This document shows positions 1 through 6,520 of a stretch of DNA of 64,000 bases, piece after piece. The first letter of the stretch is position 1; each line of letters opens with the position of its first letter. The notes below the pieces were generated by a model. It was given only the letters and a program-made list of their open reading frames with translations, was not told where the DNA came from and did no database searches. Made by a program: the position numbers and the translations under genes. The stretch covers positions 2,325,408 to 2,389,407 of the forward strand of contig NZ_LR733817.1 of the NCBI RefSeq assembly GCF_902506165.1, read 5' to 3'. Source of the DNA: Bosea sp. 29B. GTDB taxonomy: Bacteria > Pseudomonadota > Alphaproteobacteria > Rhizobiales > Beijerinckiaceae.

Positions 1-2
1 AG

Positions 3-482
3 GCGTTCCGGGGCCGGCTCAACGGCGGCCATCTGCTGCGCGCCCTGGCGCATGAGATCAATGCCGGCCTGAGCTATGCCGTGCGCTTCGACGAGGGGAC
101 CCAGCATCCGCTCGACACGCTGCGGGCGGGGGCGGGATCCTGCCGCGACTTCGCCTGGCTGTTCATCGAACTGGCGCGCCGTCTCGGCTTCGCGGCGCGC
201 TTCGTCACCGGCTATATCCATGATCGCTCGCCGCAGGGCGGGGCGATGACCTCCGTGGCCGGGTTGACCCACGCTTGGGCCGACGTCTTCATCCCCAATG
301 ATGGCTGGGTCGAGTTCGATCCGACCAACGACCTCGTCGCTGACCGGCAATTGCTGCGGGTCGCGGTCGCGCGGGTGCCGCAGGACGCGTCGCCAGTGTC
401 GGGGAGCTATGTCGGGCCGACCGGCGCCTTCCTCGGACTCAGCGTCGGCGTCGAGATCACGCCGGTCGACAAGCTGGGCTGA
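3..482 (+). CDS. Transglutaminase-like protein, C-terminal part (5' end outside window)
   Basis: The frame is open from the left edge, so only the last 159 codons are present. The core of a transglutaminase-like domain is visible: the Cys in GSCRDFAWL (codon at 141), the His in THAWADVF (codon at 270) and the Asp in EFDPTND (codon at 318), in the order and spacing of a Cys-His-Asp triad. Bacterial members of this family are often small intracellular proteins of unproven role, next to alpha-E and ATP-grasp genes. Any such neighbours would lie to the left of the window. The last 76 bases overlap the 3' end of the convergent kinase gene. A GTG at 81 is only an internal codon of this frame. Confidence 0.8.
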   Translation, partial: AFRGRLNGGHLLRALAHEINAGLSYAVRFDEGTQHPLDTLRAGAGSCRDFAWLFIELARRLGFAARFVTGYIHDRSPQGGAMTSVAGLTHAWADVFIPNDGWVEFDPTNDLVADRQLLRVAVARVPQDASPVSGSYVGPTGAFLGLSVGVEITPVDKLG

Positions 483-2137
483 GCCGCATCGTTTCGGCGC
501 GGAGCGCCGTGGCTCAGGCGCCAGATGCCGAGGCTGCGACCCTGCGGCGGGCTGATCTCGACGGCTTCGATCTGCATCAGCAATCCCGCGAACAGGCGCG
601 GCGGCGCGATCTGGATGGTGTCGCGGTCGGCGATGATGGCGATGTCGATGATGCCGTCGCCGGCCGCGGTCACGGCGAGTTCGAGGCCGATGCCCGGAGC
701 TGTGCGCAGCACCCGGCTGACCACGTCGACGATCAGGAAGCCGAGCGGGATGATCCGGTCGATCGGCAGCGCGGCCTGCGTCTCGATGCGGCTCTCCAGC
801 CGCTGACTGCGGGCGAGGATCAGGCTGGAGACCATCGCCACGACGTCGTCGAGGAAGAGATCGATGCGCACCGGCTGCATCTCGCCGTCGGCGAGCGTGA
901 AGCGATAGGCGGCCGAAAGCACATGGACGCGGCACTCCGCATCCGAGAGCGCCATCCGCGCCTCGCCCCGATGGTCGCGCTTGGTCAGGCCGATATAGCT
1001 CTGCACCACCTGGAGGCTGTTCTTGACCCGATGGTGCAGCTCGCGGACCAGGAAGCGGTTGTCGTCGAGCGCGAGCCTGAGCTTGCTCTGGCGCACCTCC
1101 TGCTCGTCGACCATCGCATTGAAGGCCTCGGCGACGCTGCGGATGTCGCGCGGCATCTCGTCGGAGAGCGGGACGCGGGCACTGGCCGAGCTCGACCTCG
1201 CCCGGGCCGTCGCCTCGATGCCGCGCAGCCAGCGCACGCAATGCTGGTCGATAGCCTTCATATAGACCAGGCCGAGTAGAGTCAGCGTCAGCAGGGGGGC
1301 GAGCAGCAGGATGTAGAACTGTGTCCTCGCGGCTTGCTCTGCCGTGCCGTCGAAACTCACCACGACATAGAGATCCGGTTCGGCCACCATGCGGGCGGCG
1401 TAGGTCCGGCTTGGTCCGGCCCGGCTCGGAGCAGCCCAATGTGCGGTCGGCTCGGGTACGGTCTCGGCCTTCGGAAGCCAGGATGCGTCGGCTTGCGCGC
1501 CGCCGCGCGCGACCACAACGTCGCCGCCGCGTCGGAGCAGCGCCGCCATCATGCCTTTGTCGCTGCTGCCGAGGTCGAAGGTGTCGTCGAGCGGATCCGG
1601 CTTGGTGAGCAGGAGCGCATCGCCCCCATCGAACTCGCTGTAGATGGCAAGATAGGAGCGGCCGGCGATCGTGACCTGATCATAGCGGGCCTTGGTGAAC
1701 TCGGTGCCGCCCCAGAGCTTGATGGGAAGGCGCGTGGCAAGCTGGTTCGCCACGGCTGTGAGCTCGGTGCGTGGGATGCTGCCGTCGAGCCCGCCGATAC
1801 AGTCCGGCTGGCCGGAGACCCGCAGCAGCAGTGACTCGTAGCCGGAGACCGCGGCGATTGCCTTCTCGGCGATGCGTTCGCAACTGTCTGCGGGCGGCGC
1901 TGCCGCCCGGATCGCGGTTGAACTGGCGACGAGCGAGCGCAGTGCGCCGCGATACCAGACGCGGGCGCGCACGGCGAAATCATCCGCTGTGCGCGCCTGC
2001 GACGCCTCGATCGCCTCGAACACGGTCCGGTAGGTCGCGACTGCCGCCGCTGCCGTCAGGCAGGCGATGGGCAGGACGATCGCGACCATCAGTGCCAGCA
2101 GGCGGCCGCGGACCGTCCTGAACAGCGAGAGGGCCAT
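407..2137 (-). CDS. HisKA_2/HWE-type membrane sensor kinase with degenerate ATPase domain, next to the PhyR locus
   Basis: This 576-residue protein has a membrane helix near residues 9-34, a periplasmic sensor region to about 273, a second helix near 274-294, a HAMP-like linker, and a HisKA_2 dimerisation domain with the phosphoacceptor motif ELHHRVKNS (His369 by family pattern). The following HATPase region is abnormal. Where an N-box such as NELVTNAIKH is expected there is GFLIVDVVSRVL, and the DxGxG box is missing. Position after nepR-ecfG and facing phyR suggests it acts on PhyR, as PhyK or PhyP do in other Alphaproteobacteria. I infer that it may be a phosphatase or pseudokinase rather than a kinase. 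The last 25 or so residues are encoded antisense to the transglutaminase gene and look unconserved. Confidence 0.8.
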   Translation of the reverse strand: MALSLFRTVRGRLLALMVAIVLPIACLTAAAAVATYRTVFEAIEASQARTADDFAVRARVWYRGALRSLVASSTAIRAAAPPADSCERIAEKAIAAVSGYESLLLRVSGQPDCIGGLDGSIPRTELTAVANQLATRLPIKLWGGTEFTKARYDQVTIAGRSYLAIYSEFDGGDALLLTKPDPLDDTFDLGSSDKGMMAALLRRGGDVVVARGGAQADASWLPKAETVPEPTAHWAAPSRAGPSRTYAARMVAEPDLYVVVSFDGTAEQAARTQFYILLLAPLLTLTLLGLVYMKAIDQHCVRWLRGIEATARARSSSASARVPLSDEMPRDIRSVAEAFNAMVDEQEVRQSKLRLALDDNRFLVRELHHRVKNSLQVVQSYIGLTKRDHRGEARMALSDAECRVHVLSAAYRFTLADGEMQPVRIDLFLDDVVAMVSSLILARSQRLESRIETQAALPIDRIIPLGFLIVDVVSRVLRTAPGIGLELAVTAAGDGIIDIAIIADRDTIQIAPPRLFAGLLMQIEAVEISPPQGRSLGIWRLSHGAPRRNDAAQPSLSTGVISTPTLSPRKAPVGPT

Positions 2138-2146
2138 CAGATCACG

Positions 2147-2177
2147 ATGATTTTGGATCGAATCGATCCAAAATCAT
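2147..2177. repeat. Perfect 15-bp inverted repeat between ecfG and the kinase gene
   Basis: ATGATTTTGGATCGA and its exact reverse complement are separated by one base. It lies 10 bases upstream of the kinase start codon (minus strand) and downstream of the ecfG stop. It could be a hairpin attenuating read-through from ecfG into the kinase gene, or a regulator-binding site. The sequence does not decide between these. Confidence 0.75.
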
Positions 2178-2202
2178 AAAACGTGATCGATTCTAAGAGT
2201 TT

Positions 2203-2253
2203 AGAGCAGGATCTCTGCGAAAAACCGGTTCCCACTTTTTCGCATCCTGCTCT
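2203..2253. repeat. REP-like palindrome overlapping the ecfG stop codon
   Basis: Outer arms AGAGCAGGAT (2203-2212) and ATCCTGCTCT (2244-2253) enclose inner arms GCGAAAAA (2217-2224) and TTTTTCGC (2236-2243). This two-level palindrome resembles a family of extragenic palindromes widespread in Hyphomicrobiales. Its TAG supplies the stop codon of ecfG. A related element is at 49706-49752. Confidence 0.7.
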
Positions 2254-2812
2254 AGCTGCCGACGGTTTCAGGTCCCGCGCGCTGGACGGCCGCGGTGATC
2301 CGGCGATCGGGGCCGAGATCGTCGACGCCGCCGATGGACAAAAGCTCCGCCAGCTTGGCGCGTGCCCGGTTGACGCGGCTCTTGATCGTGCCGATCGCGA
2401 CGCCGCAGATCTCGGCGGTCTCCTCATAGGACAGCCCGGTGGCGCCGACCATGATCAGCACCTCGCGCTGCTCCTCGGGGAGCTTGGCCAGCGCCTTGCG
2501 GAAATCGGCGAGGTCGAGATGGCTCTCCTGGTTGCCGTGGGTTGCCAGCCTGTCGGCATAGGTGCCTTCGCTGTCCTGCACCTCGCGCCCGCGCTTGCGG
2601 TAGAGCGAGTAATAGGTGTTGCGCAGGATGGTGAAGAGCCAGGCCCGCAGGCTGGTGCCGGGTTGGAACTTCTCGGCATTGCCCCAGGCCTTGAGCAGCG
2701 TGTCCTGGACCAGGTCGTCGGCGAGCTGCATCGAGCCCGAAAGCGACGCTGCGAAAGCGCGCAGATTCGGAATCTCGGCGATCAGCCCGTCCTTGAAGTC
2801 AGCTGCGCTCAT
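2252..2812 (-). CDS. ecfG: ECF sigma factor EcfG of the general stress response
   Basis: The 186-residue protein has sigma-70 region 2 (around AASLSGSMQLADDLVQDTLLKAW) and region 4 with the helix-turn-helix LSYEETAEICGVAIGTIKSRVNRAR. This is the ECF15/EcfG pattern. Released from NepR, it directs RNA polymerase to GGAAC-N16/17-CGTT promoters. I chose the ATG at 2812, which has GAGGG about 8 bases upstream. A GTG at 2821 lies too close to that site. The start overlaps the end of nepR by 14 bases, so the two are translationally coupled, as is usual for anti-sigma/sigma pairs. A matching promoter lies upstream of nepR, implying autoregulation. Confidence 0.93.
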   Translation of the reverse strand: MSAADFKDGLIAEIPNLRAFAASLSGSMQLADDLVQDTLLKAWGNAEKFQPGTSLRAWLFTILRNTYYSLYRKRGREVQDSEGTYADRLATHGNQESHLDLADFRKALAKLPEEQREVLIMVGATGLSYEETAEICGVAIGTIKSRVNRARAKLAELLSIGGVDDLGPDRRITAAVQRAGPETVGS

Positions 2813-3023
2813 CTGAGCCACCCTCGGCCTTCAGGCGCCGTTCGGTGTCCTCGAGCTGGGCCAGCAGCACCAGAAACCGGTCCGGAACCGGCGCATTGAT
2901 CAGGTCGTCATAATGCGCCTTGAGGGATCGGCCGATCGATTCCTGCACCCGCGGGTCGAGCACCATCTCGTCGTCCGGCTCGGCTCGGGCCGCTTCGGGC
3001 GGATCGGCATTCATCAGATTCAT
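2799..3023 (-). CDS. nepR: Anti-sigma factor NepR
   Basis: This is a 74-residue protein with the conserved NepR helix region (VQESIGRSLKAHYDDLINAPVP, then RFLVLLAQLE). NepR binds EcfG in unstressed cells. Phosphorylated PhyR, through its sigma-like domain, takes NepR away. The frame extends upstream to 3167, but the start at 3023 is preferred because GGAGCTAGGG stands a few bases before it and the family is normally 60-75 residues. A second ATG three codons in is possible. The gene is transcribed leftward with ecfG from the predicted EcfG promoter at 3141-3165, and is divergent from phyR. Confidence 0.9.
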   Translation of the reverse strand: MNLMNADPPEAARAEPDDEMVLDPRVQESIGRSLKAHYDDLINAPVPDRFLVLLAQLEDTERRLKAEGGSDERS

Positions 3024-3356
3024 GATCCCTAGCTCCATTGGCATGCCGACATGTCCGCCGATCATACCCAACCACGCCACGCACGCTCGTCGACACGCCT
3101 GCGCGCAACCGCCCCGAAACGCACCTTCATTCGGCCCAATAACGAGGCCGAAAGCAAAAGGTTCCATTCCGAACGAAAAATAATTTTCTTGTCATAACAG
3201 GGACTTGAGTGCTCTTCTCCAGCAACTTTGGTTGGAGCCGGATCTCGCTTGGTCGGAAGTCCGGTCGGTGATTCCGACTCTCAATTCTGGATAGTTCCCG
3301 ACCCGATCAGCTTGCATCGAAAGCCGATCGGGCCGGACTTCGTGGGGGATAGCAAG
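3024..3356. other. Divergent nepR/phyR intergenic region
   Basis: This 333-base region holds the EcfG-type promoter reading toward nepR (3141-3165) and an AT-richer stretch around 3165-3205 that is a plausible promoter region for phyR. I see no clear second EcfG promoter facing phyR and no gene. Confidence 0.6.
3141..3165 (-). promoter_or_regulatory. Predicted EcfG promoter of nepR-ecfG
   Basis: On the minus strand, GGAAC (3165-3161) is followed by a 16-base spacer and CGTT (3144-3141). This matches the alphaproteobacterial EcfG consensus. It implies positive feedback on the sigma/anti-sigma operon. Confidence 0.85.
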
Positions 3357-4151
3357 ATGTCGATCGCCACTGAAATCGCGCCGCATTTGCCGTATCTGCG
3401 CCGCTTCGCCCGGGCGCTGAGCGGAACGCAGGCCAGCGGCGACGCCTATGTCGTTGCGACGCTGGAAGCGCTGATCGCCGACCCCGGCACCTTTCCGCGC
3501 GAGCTCGGCGCGCGGGTCGGCCTCTACCGGCTGTTCCTGCAGATGTGGTCGTCCGTGGGACTCAACACCCAGGCATCGGCGCCGGAGGCGGAGCGTTCCG
3601 CCGCGGAGCGCAATCTCGACGCGCTGACGCCGCGCTCGCGCCAGGCCTTCCTGCTGCGGACGGTCGAAGGTTTCTCCATCGAGGAGGTCGCGCAGGTCAT
3701 GAACATCGCCCCAAGCAACGCCGCAGCCCTCGTCCAGACGGCCGGCCAGGAGATCGCCGAGCAGGTCGCCACCGACGTGCTGATCATCGAGGACGAGCCG
3801 ATCATCGCCCTCGACATTGAGACCATGGTCGAGGAGCTCGGGCACAAGGTCACCGGCGTCGCCCGGACACATCGCGAGGCCATCGCGCTCGTCGCCAAGA
3901 AGCGGCCGGGCCTGGTGCTGGCCGACATCCAACTGGCCGACGGCAGCTCCGGCCTCGAGGCGGTCAACGAAATCCTCGCCGCCATCGAGGTGCCGGTGAT
4001 CTTCATCACCGCCTATCCGGAGCGTCTGCTCACCGGCGACCGCCCGGAGCCGGCCTTCCTGATCACCAAGCCGTTCCAGCCGGAGGCGGTGAAGGCCGCG
4101 ATCAGCCAGGCGCTGTTCTTCGATCGCCGCGCCGGCCGCAAGGCGGCCTGA
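3357..4151 (+). CDS. phyR: Anti-anti-sigma response regulator PhyR
   Basis: This 264-residue protein has the PhyR architecture. Residues 1 to about 130 form an EcfG-like sigma domain (LTPRSRQAFLLRTVEGFSIEEVAQVM), followed by a C-terminal receiver. Receiver landmarks are the acidic pair in IIEDEP, phosphoacceptor Asp190 in LVLADIQLADG, Thr218 and Lys238 in ITKPF. On phosphorylation the sigma-like domain is exposed and binds NepR, freeing EcfG. The frame opens further upstream, but the ATG at 3357 has GTGGGGG just before it and gives the family's usual N-terminus. The likely phosphodonor is a HisKA_2/HWE kinase; the one at 407-2137 is the nearest candidate. Confidence 0.95.
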   Translation: MSIATEIAPHLPYLRRFARALSGTQASGDAYVVATLEALIADPGTFPRELGARVGLYRLFLQMWSSVGLNTQASAPEAERSAAERNLDALTPRSRQAFLLRTVEGFSIEEVAQVMNIAPSNAAALVQTAGQEIAEQVATDVLIIEDEPIIALDIETMVEELGHKVTGVARTHREAIALVAKKRPGLVLADIQLADGSSGLEAVNEILAAIEVPVIFITAYPERLLTGDRPEPAFLITKPFQPEAVKAAISQALFFDRRAGRKAA

Positions 4152-4171
4152 CGCACCGATCGAGGTGACCG

Positions 4172-4197
4172 GGAACAAATCAGCCATCCCTCGCGTT
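4172..4197 (+). promoter_or_regulatory. Predicted EcfG promoter downstream of phyR
   Basis: GGAAC (4172-4176), a 17-base spacer and CGTT (4194-4197) precede the 23-codon reading frame at 4231 and the extensin-like gene. The predicted transcription start is near 4207. Confidence 0.8.
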
Positions 4198-4230
4198 GCC
4201 CCGGCCCGGGCGATGCGAAGGAGATCGGTC

Positions 4231-4302
4231 ATGTCCATGGCTCTGCTGGCGGCGCTGATCGTTGCGGCCTCGATCACGGTCCTGTTCACGGCCGTCGGCT
4301 GA
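4231..4302 (+). CDS. 23-residue hydrophobic peptide, putative EcfG-dependent small membrane protein
   Basis: ATG at 4231 has a good ribosome site (AAGGAG, 6-11 bases upstream) and opens a 23-codon frame, MSMALLAALIVAASITVLFT and AVG, ending in TGA at 4300. Almost the whole peptide could span the membrane once. It lies about 25 bases after the predicted start of an EcfG transcript and 4 bases before the start of the next gene, so it could be a true small stress protein or a leader whose translation feeds the downstream cistron. I know no family for it. Confidence 0.55.
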   Translation: MSMALLAALIVAASITVLFTAVG

Positions 4303-4306
4303 CCGC

Positions 4307-5092
4307 ATGTGTCGGCGCAGGCCCATCTGGTGGAGTTGCTTGGTGGTCGTCATCGCCGCCGCCGGATTGGTCGAGGCCGATTGGGCCTGGGGCCAGGAAG
4401 CGAAGCCGACGAACGCTCCACGGCCCCCGCCGCGGCCTGCCTCCCTGCAGAAACCCGCTTCGGCTCCAGCGATCATCTCGCCGGAGGACAAGCCGATCTC
4501 TGCGACAGAAGGCAGTGCCTGTGTGCGGATGCTCGCAGGTGTCCCCGGGAACAAGGTTCGCCCGATCGCGCTGGCCGCGAAGCCGGAGGCGGAGGGCTGC
4601 CGCGTGGTCGATCCGGTCGTGGTCGAGGCGCTGGCGGTTCGTGCCGCTTCGGGGCCAGGGCAGGTCAGGCTGGTACCGCCGCCGACGGTGAGCTGTGAGC
4701 TGGCACGGGCGGTCTCGCTTTGGCTCGACACTGGCCTTCAGCCTCTGGCACGCGGGGCGTTCGGTCGCGAGCTGACGGCGTTGCGTGTTGGTGGCGGGCA
4801 CGAATGCCGCCGGCGCAATCGTCAGGCGTCAGGCGCGCTGAGCGAGCACGCCACGGGGCAGGCGCTCGACATCTTCGCTTTCGAGCTGGGCGAGGAGAAA
4901 CAGGGCGGAGCGGTGGTGGTGGTCGAGCGGCCGAGGGGCCTGGAGCAGACGCGCTTCCTGGACGGTGTGCGCCAATCGGCCTGCGGTGCCTTCATGACCG
5001 TCCTTGGTCCGGGCGCGGACGCCGCCCACGCCAACCATCTTCATGTCGATATTCAACAGCGCCGGGCGGCCTCGAGCCGCTTCTGTCAATGA
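4307..5092 (+). CDS. Extensin-like C-terminal domain protein, exported
   Basis: This is a 261-residue protein with a signal peptide (basic start, then CLVVVIAAAGLVEADWAWGQ), a proline-rich linker to about residue 70, and an extensin-like C-terminal (peptidase M15-related) domain. Motifs include GGHECR, SEHATGQALDIF and the closing HANHLHVDI, whose His and Asp residues match metal ligands in M15-type folds. In this family the domain probably acts on cell-wall material in the periplasm, but no reaction is proven. ATG at 4307 is preferred over an upstream TTG at 4262 because it gives a clean signal peptide and follows the small peptide gene. The predicted EcfG promoter at 4172 makes it a likely general-stress gene. 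Confidence 0.8.
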   Translation: MCRRRPIWWSCLVVVIAAAGLVEADWAWGQEAKPTNAPRPPPRPASLQKPASAPAIISPEDKPISATEGSACVRMLAGVPGNKVRPIALAAKPEAEGCRVVDPVVVEALAVRAASGPGQVRLVPPPTVSCELARAVSLWLDTGLQPLARGAFGRELTALRVGGGHECRRRNRQASGALSEHATGQALDIFAFELGEEKQGGAVVVVERPRGLEQTRFLDGVRQSACGAFMTVLGPGADAAHANHLHVDIQQRRAASSRFCQ

Positions 5093-5105
5093 TCCCGGCG
5101 AAATC

Positions 5106-5336
5106 CTATGACGCGATCGTGAAGACGCCGTCGGGCGTGTCGGACTGCGCCGCGGCCGGCGGCGGACGCCTTCCGCTCGACCAGCTCTCGCGCCGACGAG
5201 CAAGCTCGGCCAGCGCCGAATCATGGTCAAAACCCTCGCGCAGAAGTTGTTCAAGGTCCCAGAATGGCGGAAGATCGCGCGCCAGTTTGGGAGTAGGGAA
5301 CATCTGCACCGGGCTGGTCCGTCCTTGCTTTGGCAT
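5106..5336 (-). CDS. Small hypothetical protein, putative EcfG-regulated
   Basis: This open frame of 76 codons encodes a soluble, charged peptide (…DLEQLLREGFDHDSALAELARRRESW…) with a predicted amphipathic helix and a Pro/Ala-rich tail. I do not recognise a family. It is convergent with the extensin-like gene, 13 bases away. The main argument that it is real is a well-spaced EcfG promoter match immediately upstream (5364-5388). The start is uncertain: GTG at 5348, ATG at 5336 and ATG at 5303 are all possible, and none has a strong ribosome site. Confidence 0.5.
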   Translation of the reverse strand: MPKQGRTSPVQMFPTPKLARDLPPFWDLEQLLREGFDHDSALAELARRRESWSSGRRPPPAAAQSDTPDGVFTIAS

Positions 5337-5363
5337 TTGCGCGTCCACTGGTCAGTTCCCGTC

Positions 5364-5388
5364 AACGCAAGCACCGGATTGAGGTTCC
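5364..5388 (-). promoter_or_regulatory. Predicted EcfG promoter of the small gene 5106-5336
   Basis: On the minus strand, GGAAC (5388-5384), a 16-base spacer and CGTT (5367-5364). The predicted start near 5356 lies about 20 bases before the ATG at 5336. Confidence 0.7.
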
Positions 5389-5513
5389 GGATTATTTGGG
5401 AACTATGGAGTGATTGCGGCGCTTTGGTGCGGTTTCGAGGCGCAGCGGACGATTCGGCGAAGCTGGCCTCGTGTCGGTGCGGTGCATTCGGAGTAGGGCG
5501 CAGGAGAAGGTGA

Positions 5514-5975
5514 ATGAGACGTCTTATCGCAATGCTCGCTTTGGCGGCCGGTGCCAGCCTGTCCGCAGCTCCGGCCCTGGCGCAGAGCACCGCGCCAGCC
5601 GGGCGCCTGACCTGCACGATCGGTACCGGCCTCGCCCAGGCCGTCGCCACGCAGAAGCCGCTCGAATGCCGCTTCCGGCCGCGGCGCGGGCCGCTGCAAA
5701 ATTACACCGGCGTGATCCGCGGCTTCGCGCTCGACGCCAAGACTGTAGGGCGCAGCCTGCTCGCCTGGCGGGTCTACGGCCCCTATGCGCGCGCGCCTCT
5801 CGGCGTCCTCTACGGACCCTATGCCCGCAAGCAGGGCGAGGTCGCGCTGACCGGCAGCCATGATGGCGATGTCCGGTTGGTGCCGCGGTCCCTGCCCATC
5901 CAGCGCGGTGCCAATGTCGCCATCGGCGTCACCGCCTTCGAGCTCAATCTCGTCCGCGCGCCGCGCCGGCGCTGA
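5514..5975 (+). CDS. DUF992 family exported protein
   Basis: This 153-residue protein has a signal peptide ending at ALAQS and the DUF992 pattern: LTCTIGTG near the start, ECRFRPRRGPLQNYTGVIRGFALD, then two Gly-Tyr-rich segments with YGPYAR. DUF992 proteins are small periplasmic proteins of unknown function, common in Hyphomicrobiales. A strong ribosome site (AGGAGAAGG) precedes the ATG. It stands alone, 150 bases before the response regulator. No EcfG motif is visible upstream. Confidence 0.8.
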   Translation: MRRLIAMLALAAGASLSAAPALAQSTAPAGRLTCTIGTGLAQAVATQKPLECRFRPRRGPLQNYTGVIRGFALDAKTVGRSLLAWRVYGPYARAPLGVLYGPYARKQGEVALTGSHDGDVRLVPRSLPIQRGANVAIGVTAFELNLVRAPRRR

Positions 5976-6060
5976 GCGTCGATACTTACGCTTTCCTAAC
6001 CATATCCAACCAATTTGAGTTGAATTTGAAGGGTTCGAGGCGGACAATCCGGCTCAGAAC

Positions 6061-6086
6061 GGAACAAGGCCGACCAAGCAGGCGTT
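6061..6086 (+). promoter_or_regulatory. Predicted EcfG promoter of the single-domain response regulator
   Basis: GGAAC (6061-6065), a 17-base spacer and CGTT (6083-6086), 40 bases before the GTG start at 6126. Confidence 0.8.
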
Positions 6087-6125
6087 CATGAAGCTCACAA
6101 GCAGGAAGCAGCTTGGGGTTTAGTC

Positions 6126-6512
6126 GTGAAGTTGGAAGGTGATCTGGGTCTCATGGCCGGTATTCGGGTCCTCATCGTCGAGGACGACCCCTTCATTGCG
6201 ATGGATATCGAGAGCGCCGTGAGCGAGGAGCTCGGCGGCGACGCCGAGCTGATCGTGGTCGACTCGATATCGCAGGCGCGGCGGGTAGCCGATCAGCCGC
6301 TCGATTGCGCCTTGCTCGACATCGACGTCGTCGGCGGGAAGACCTTCGCCATCGCCGCCAGCCTGCGCGCCAGGGGCACCCCGCTGGTGTTCGTCTCCGG
6401 CTCCGCCCCGAGCGAGGTTCCGCCCGAATTGCGCGACGTGCGCTTCGTGCGCAAGCCCTTCTCGGCCGACGAGCTCGGCCGCTTCGTCTCCAAGGCCGTG
6501 AACAAGGGCTGA
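6126..6512 (+). CDS. Single-domain response regulator (receiver only)
   Basis: This is a 128-residue receiver domain with no output domain. The acidic pocket is VEDDPF, the phosphoacceptor is Asp65 in ALLDIDV, Ser91 takes the usual Thr/Ser place, and Lys110 is in VRKPF. Such proteins act as phosphate relays or sinks; SdrG-like ones tune PhyR signalling in other Alphaproteobacteria. The predicted EcfG promoter upstream and the CHASE3 kinase convergent with it (8 bases between stops) suggest the same here. The start may instead be the ATG at 6153, which also has a Shine-Dalgarno-like GGAAGG upstream. Confidence 0.85.
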   Translation: MKLEGDLGLMAGIRVLIVEDDPFIAMDIESAVSEELGGDAELIVVDSISQARRVADQPLDCALLDIDVVGGKTFAIAASLRARGTPLVFVSGSAPSEVPPELRDVRFVRKPFSADELGRFVSKAVNKG

Positions 6513-6520
6513 GGAACGGC

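Noticed and set aside
5384..5416. Possible further EcfG promoter reading rightward from GGAAC near 5399
   Set aside because: The downstream element at 16-17 bases is CGCT or GCTT, not CGTT, and the next plus-strand gene is more than 100 bases away.
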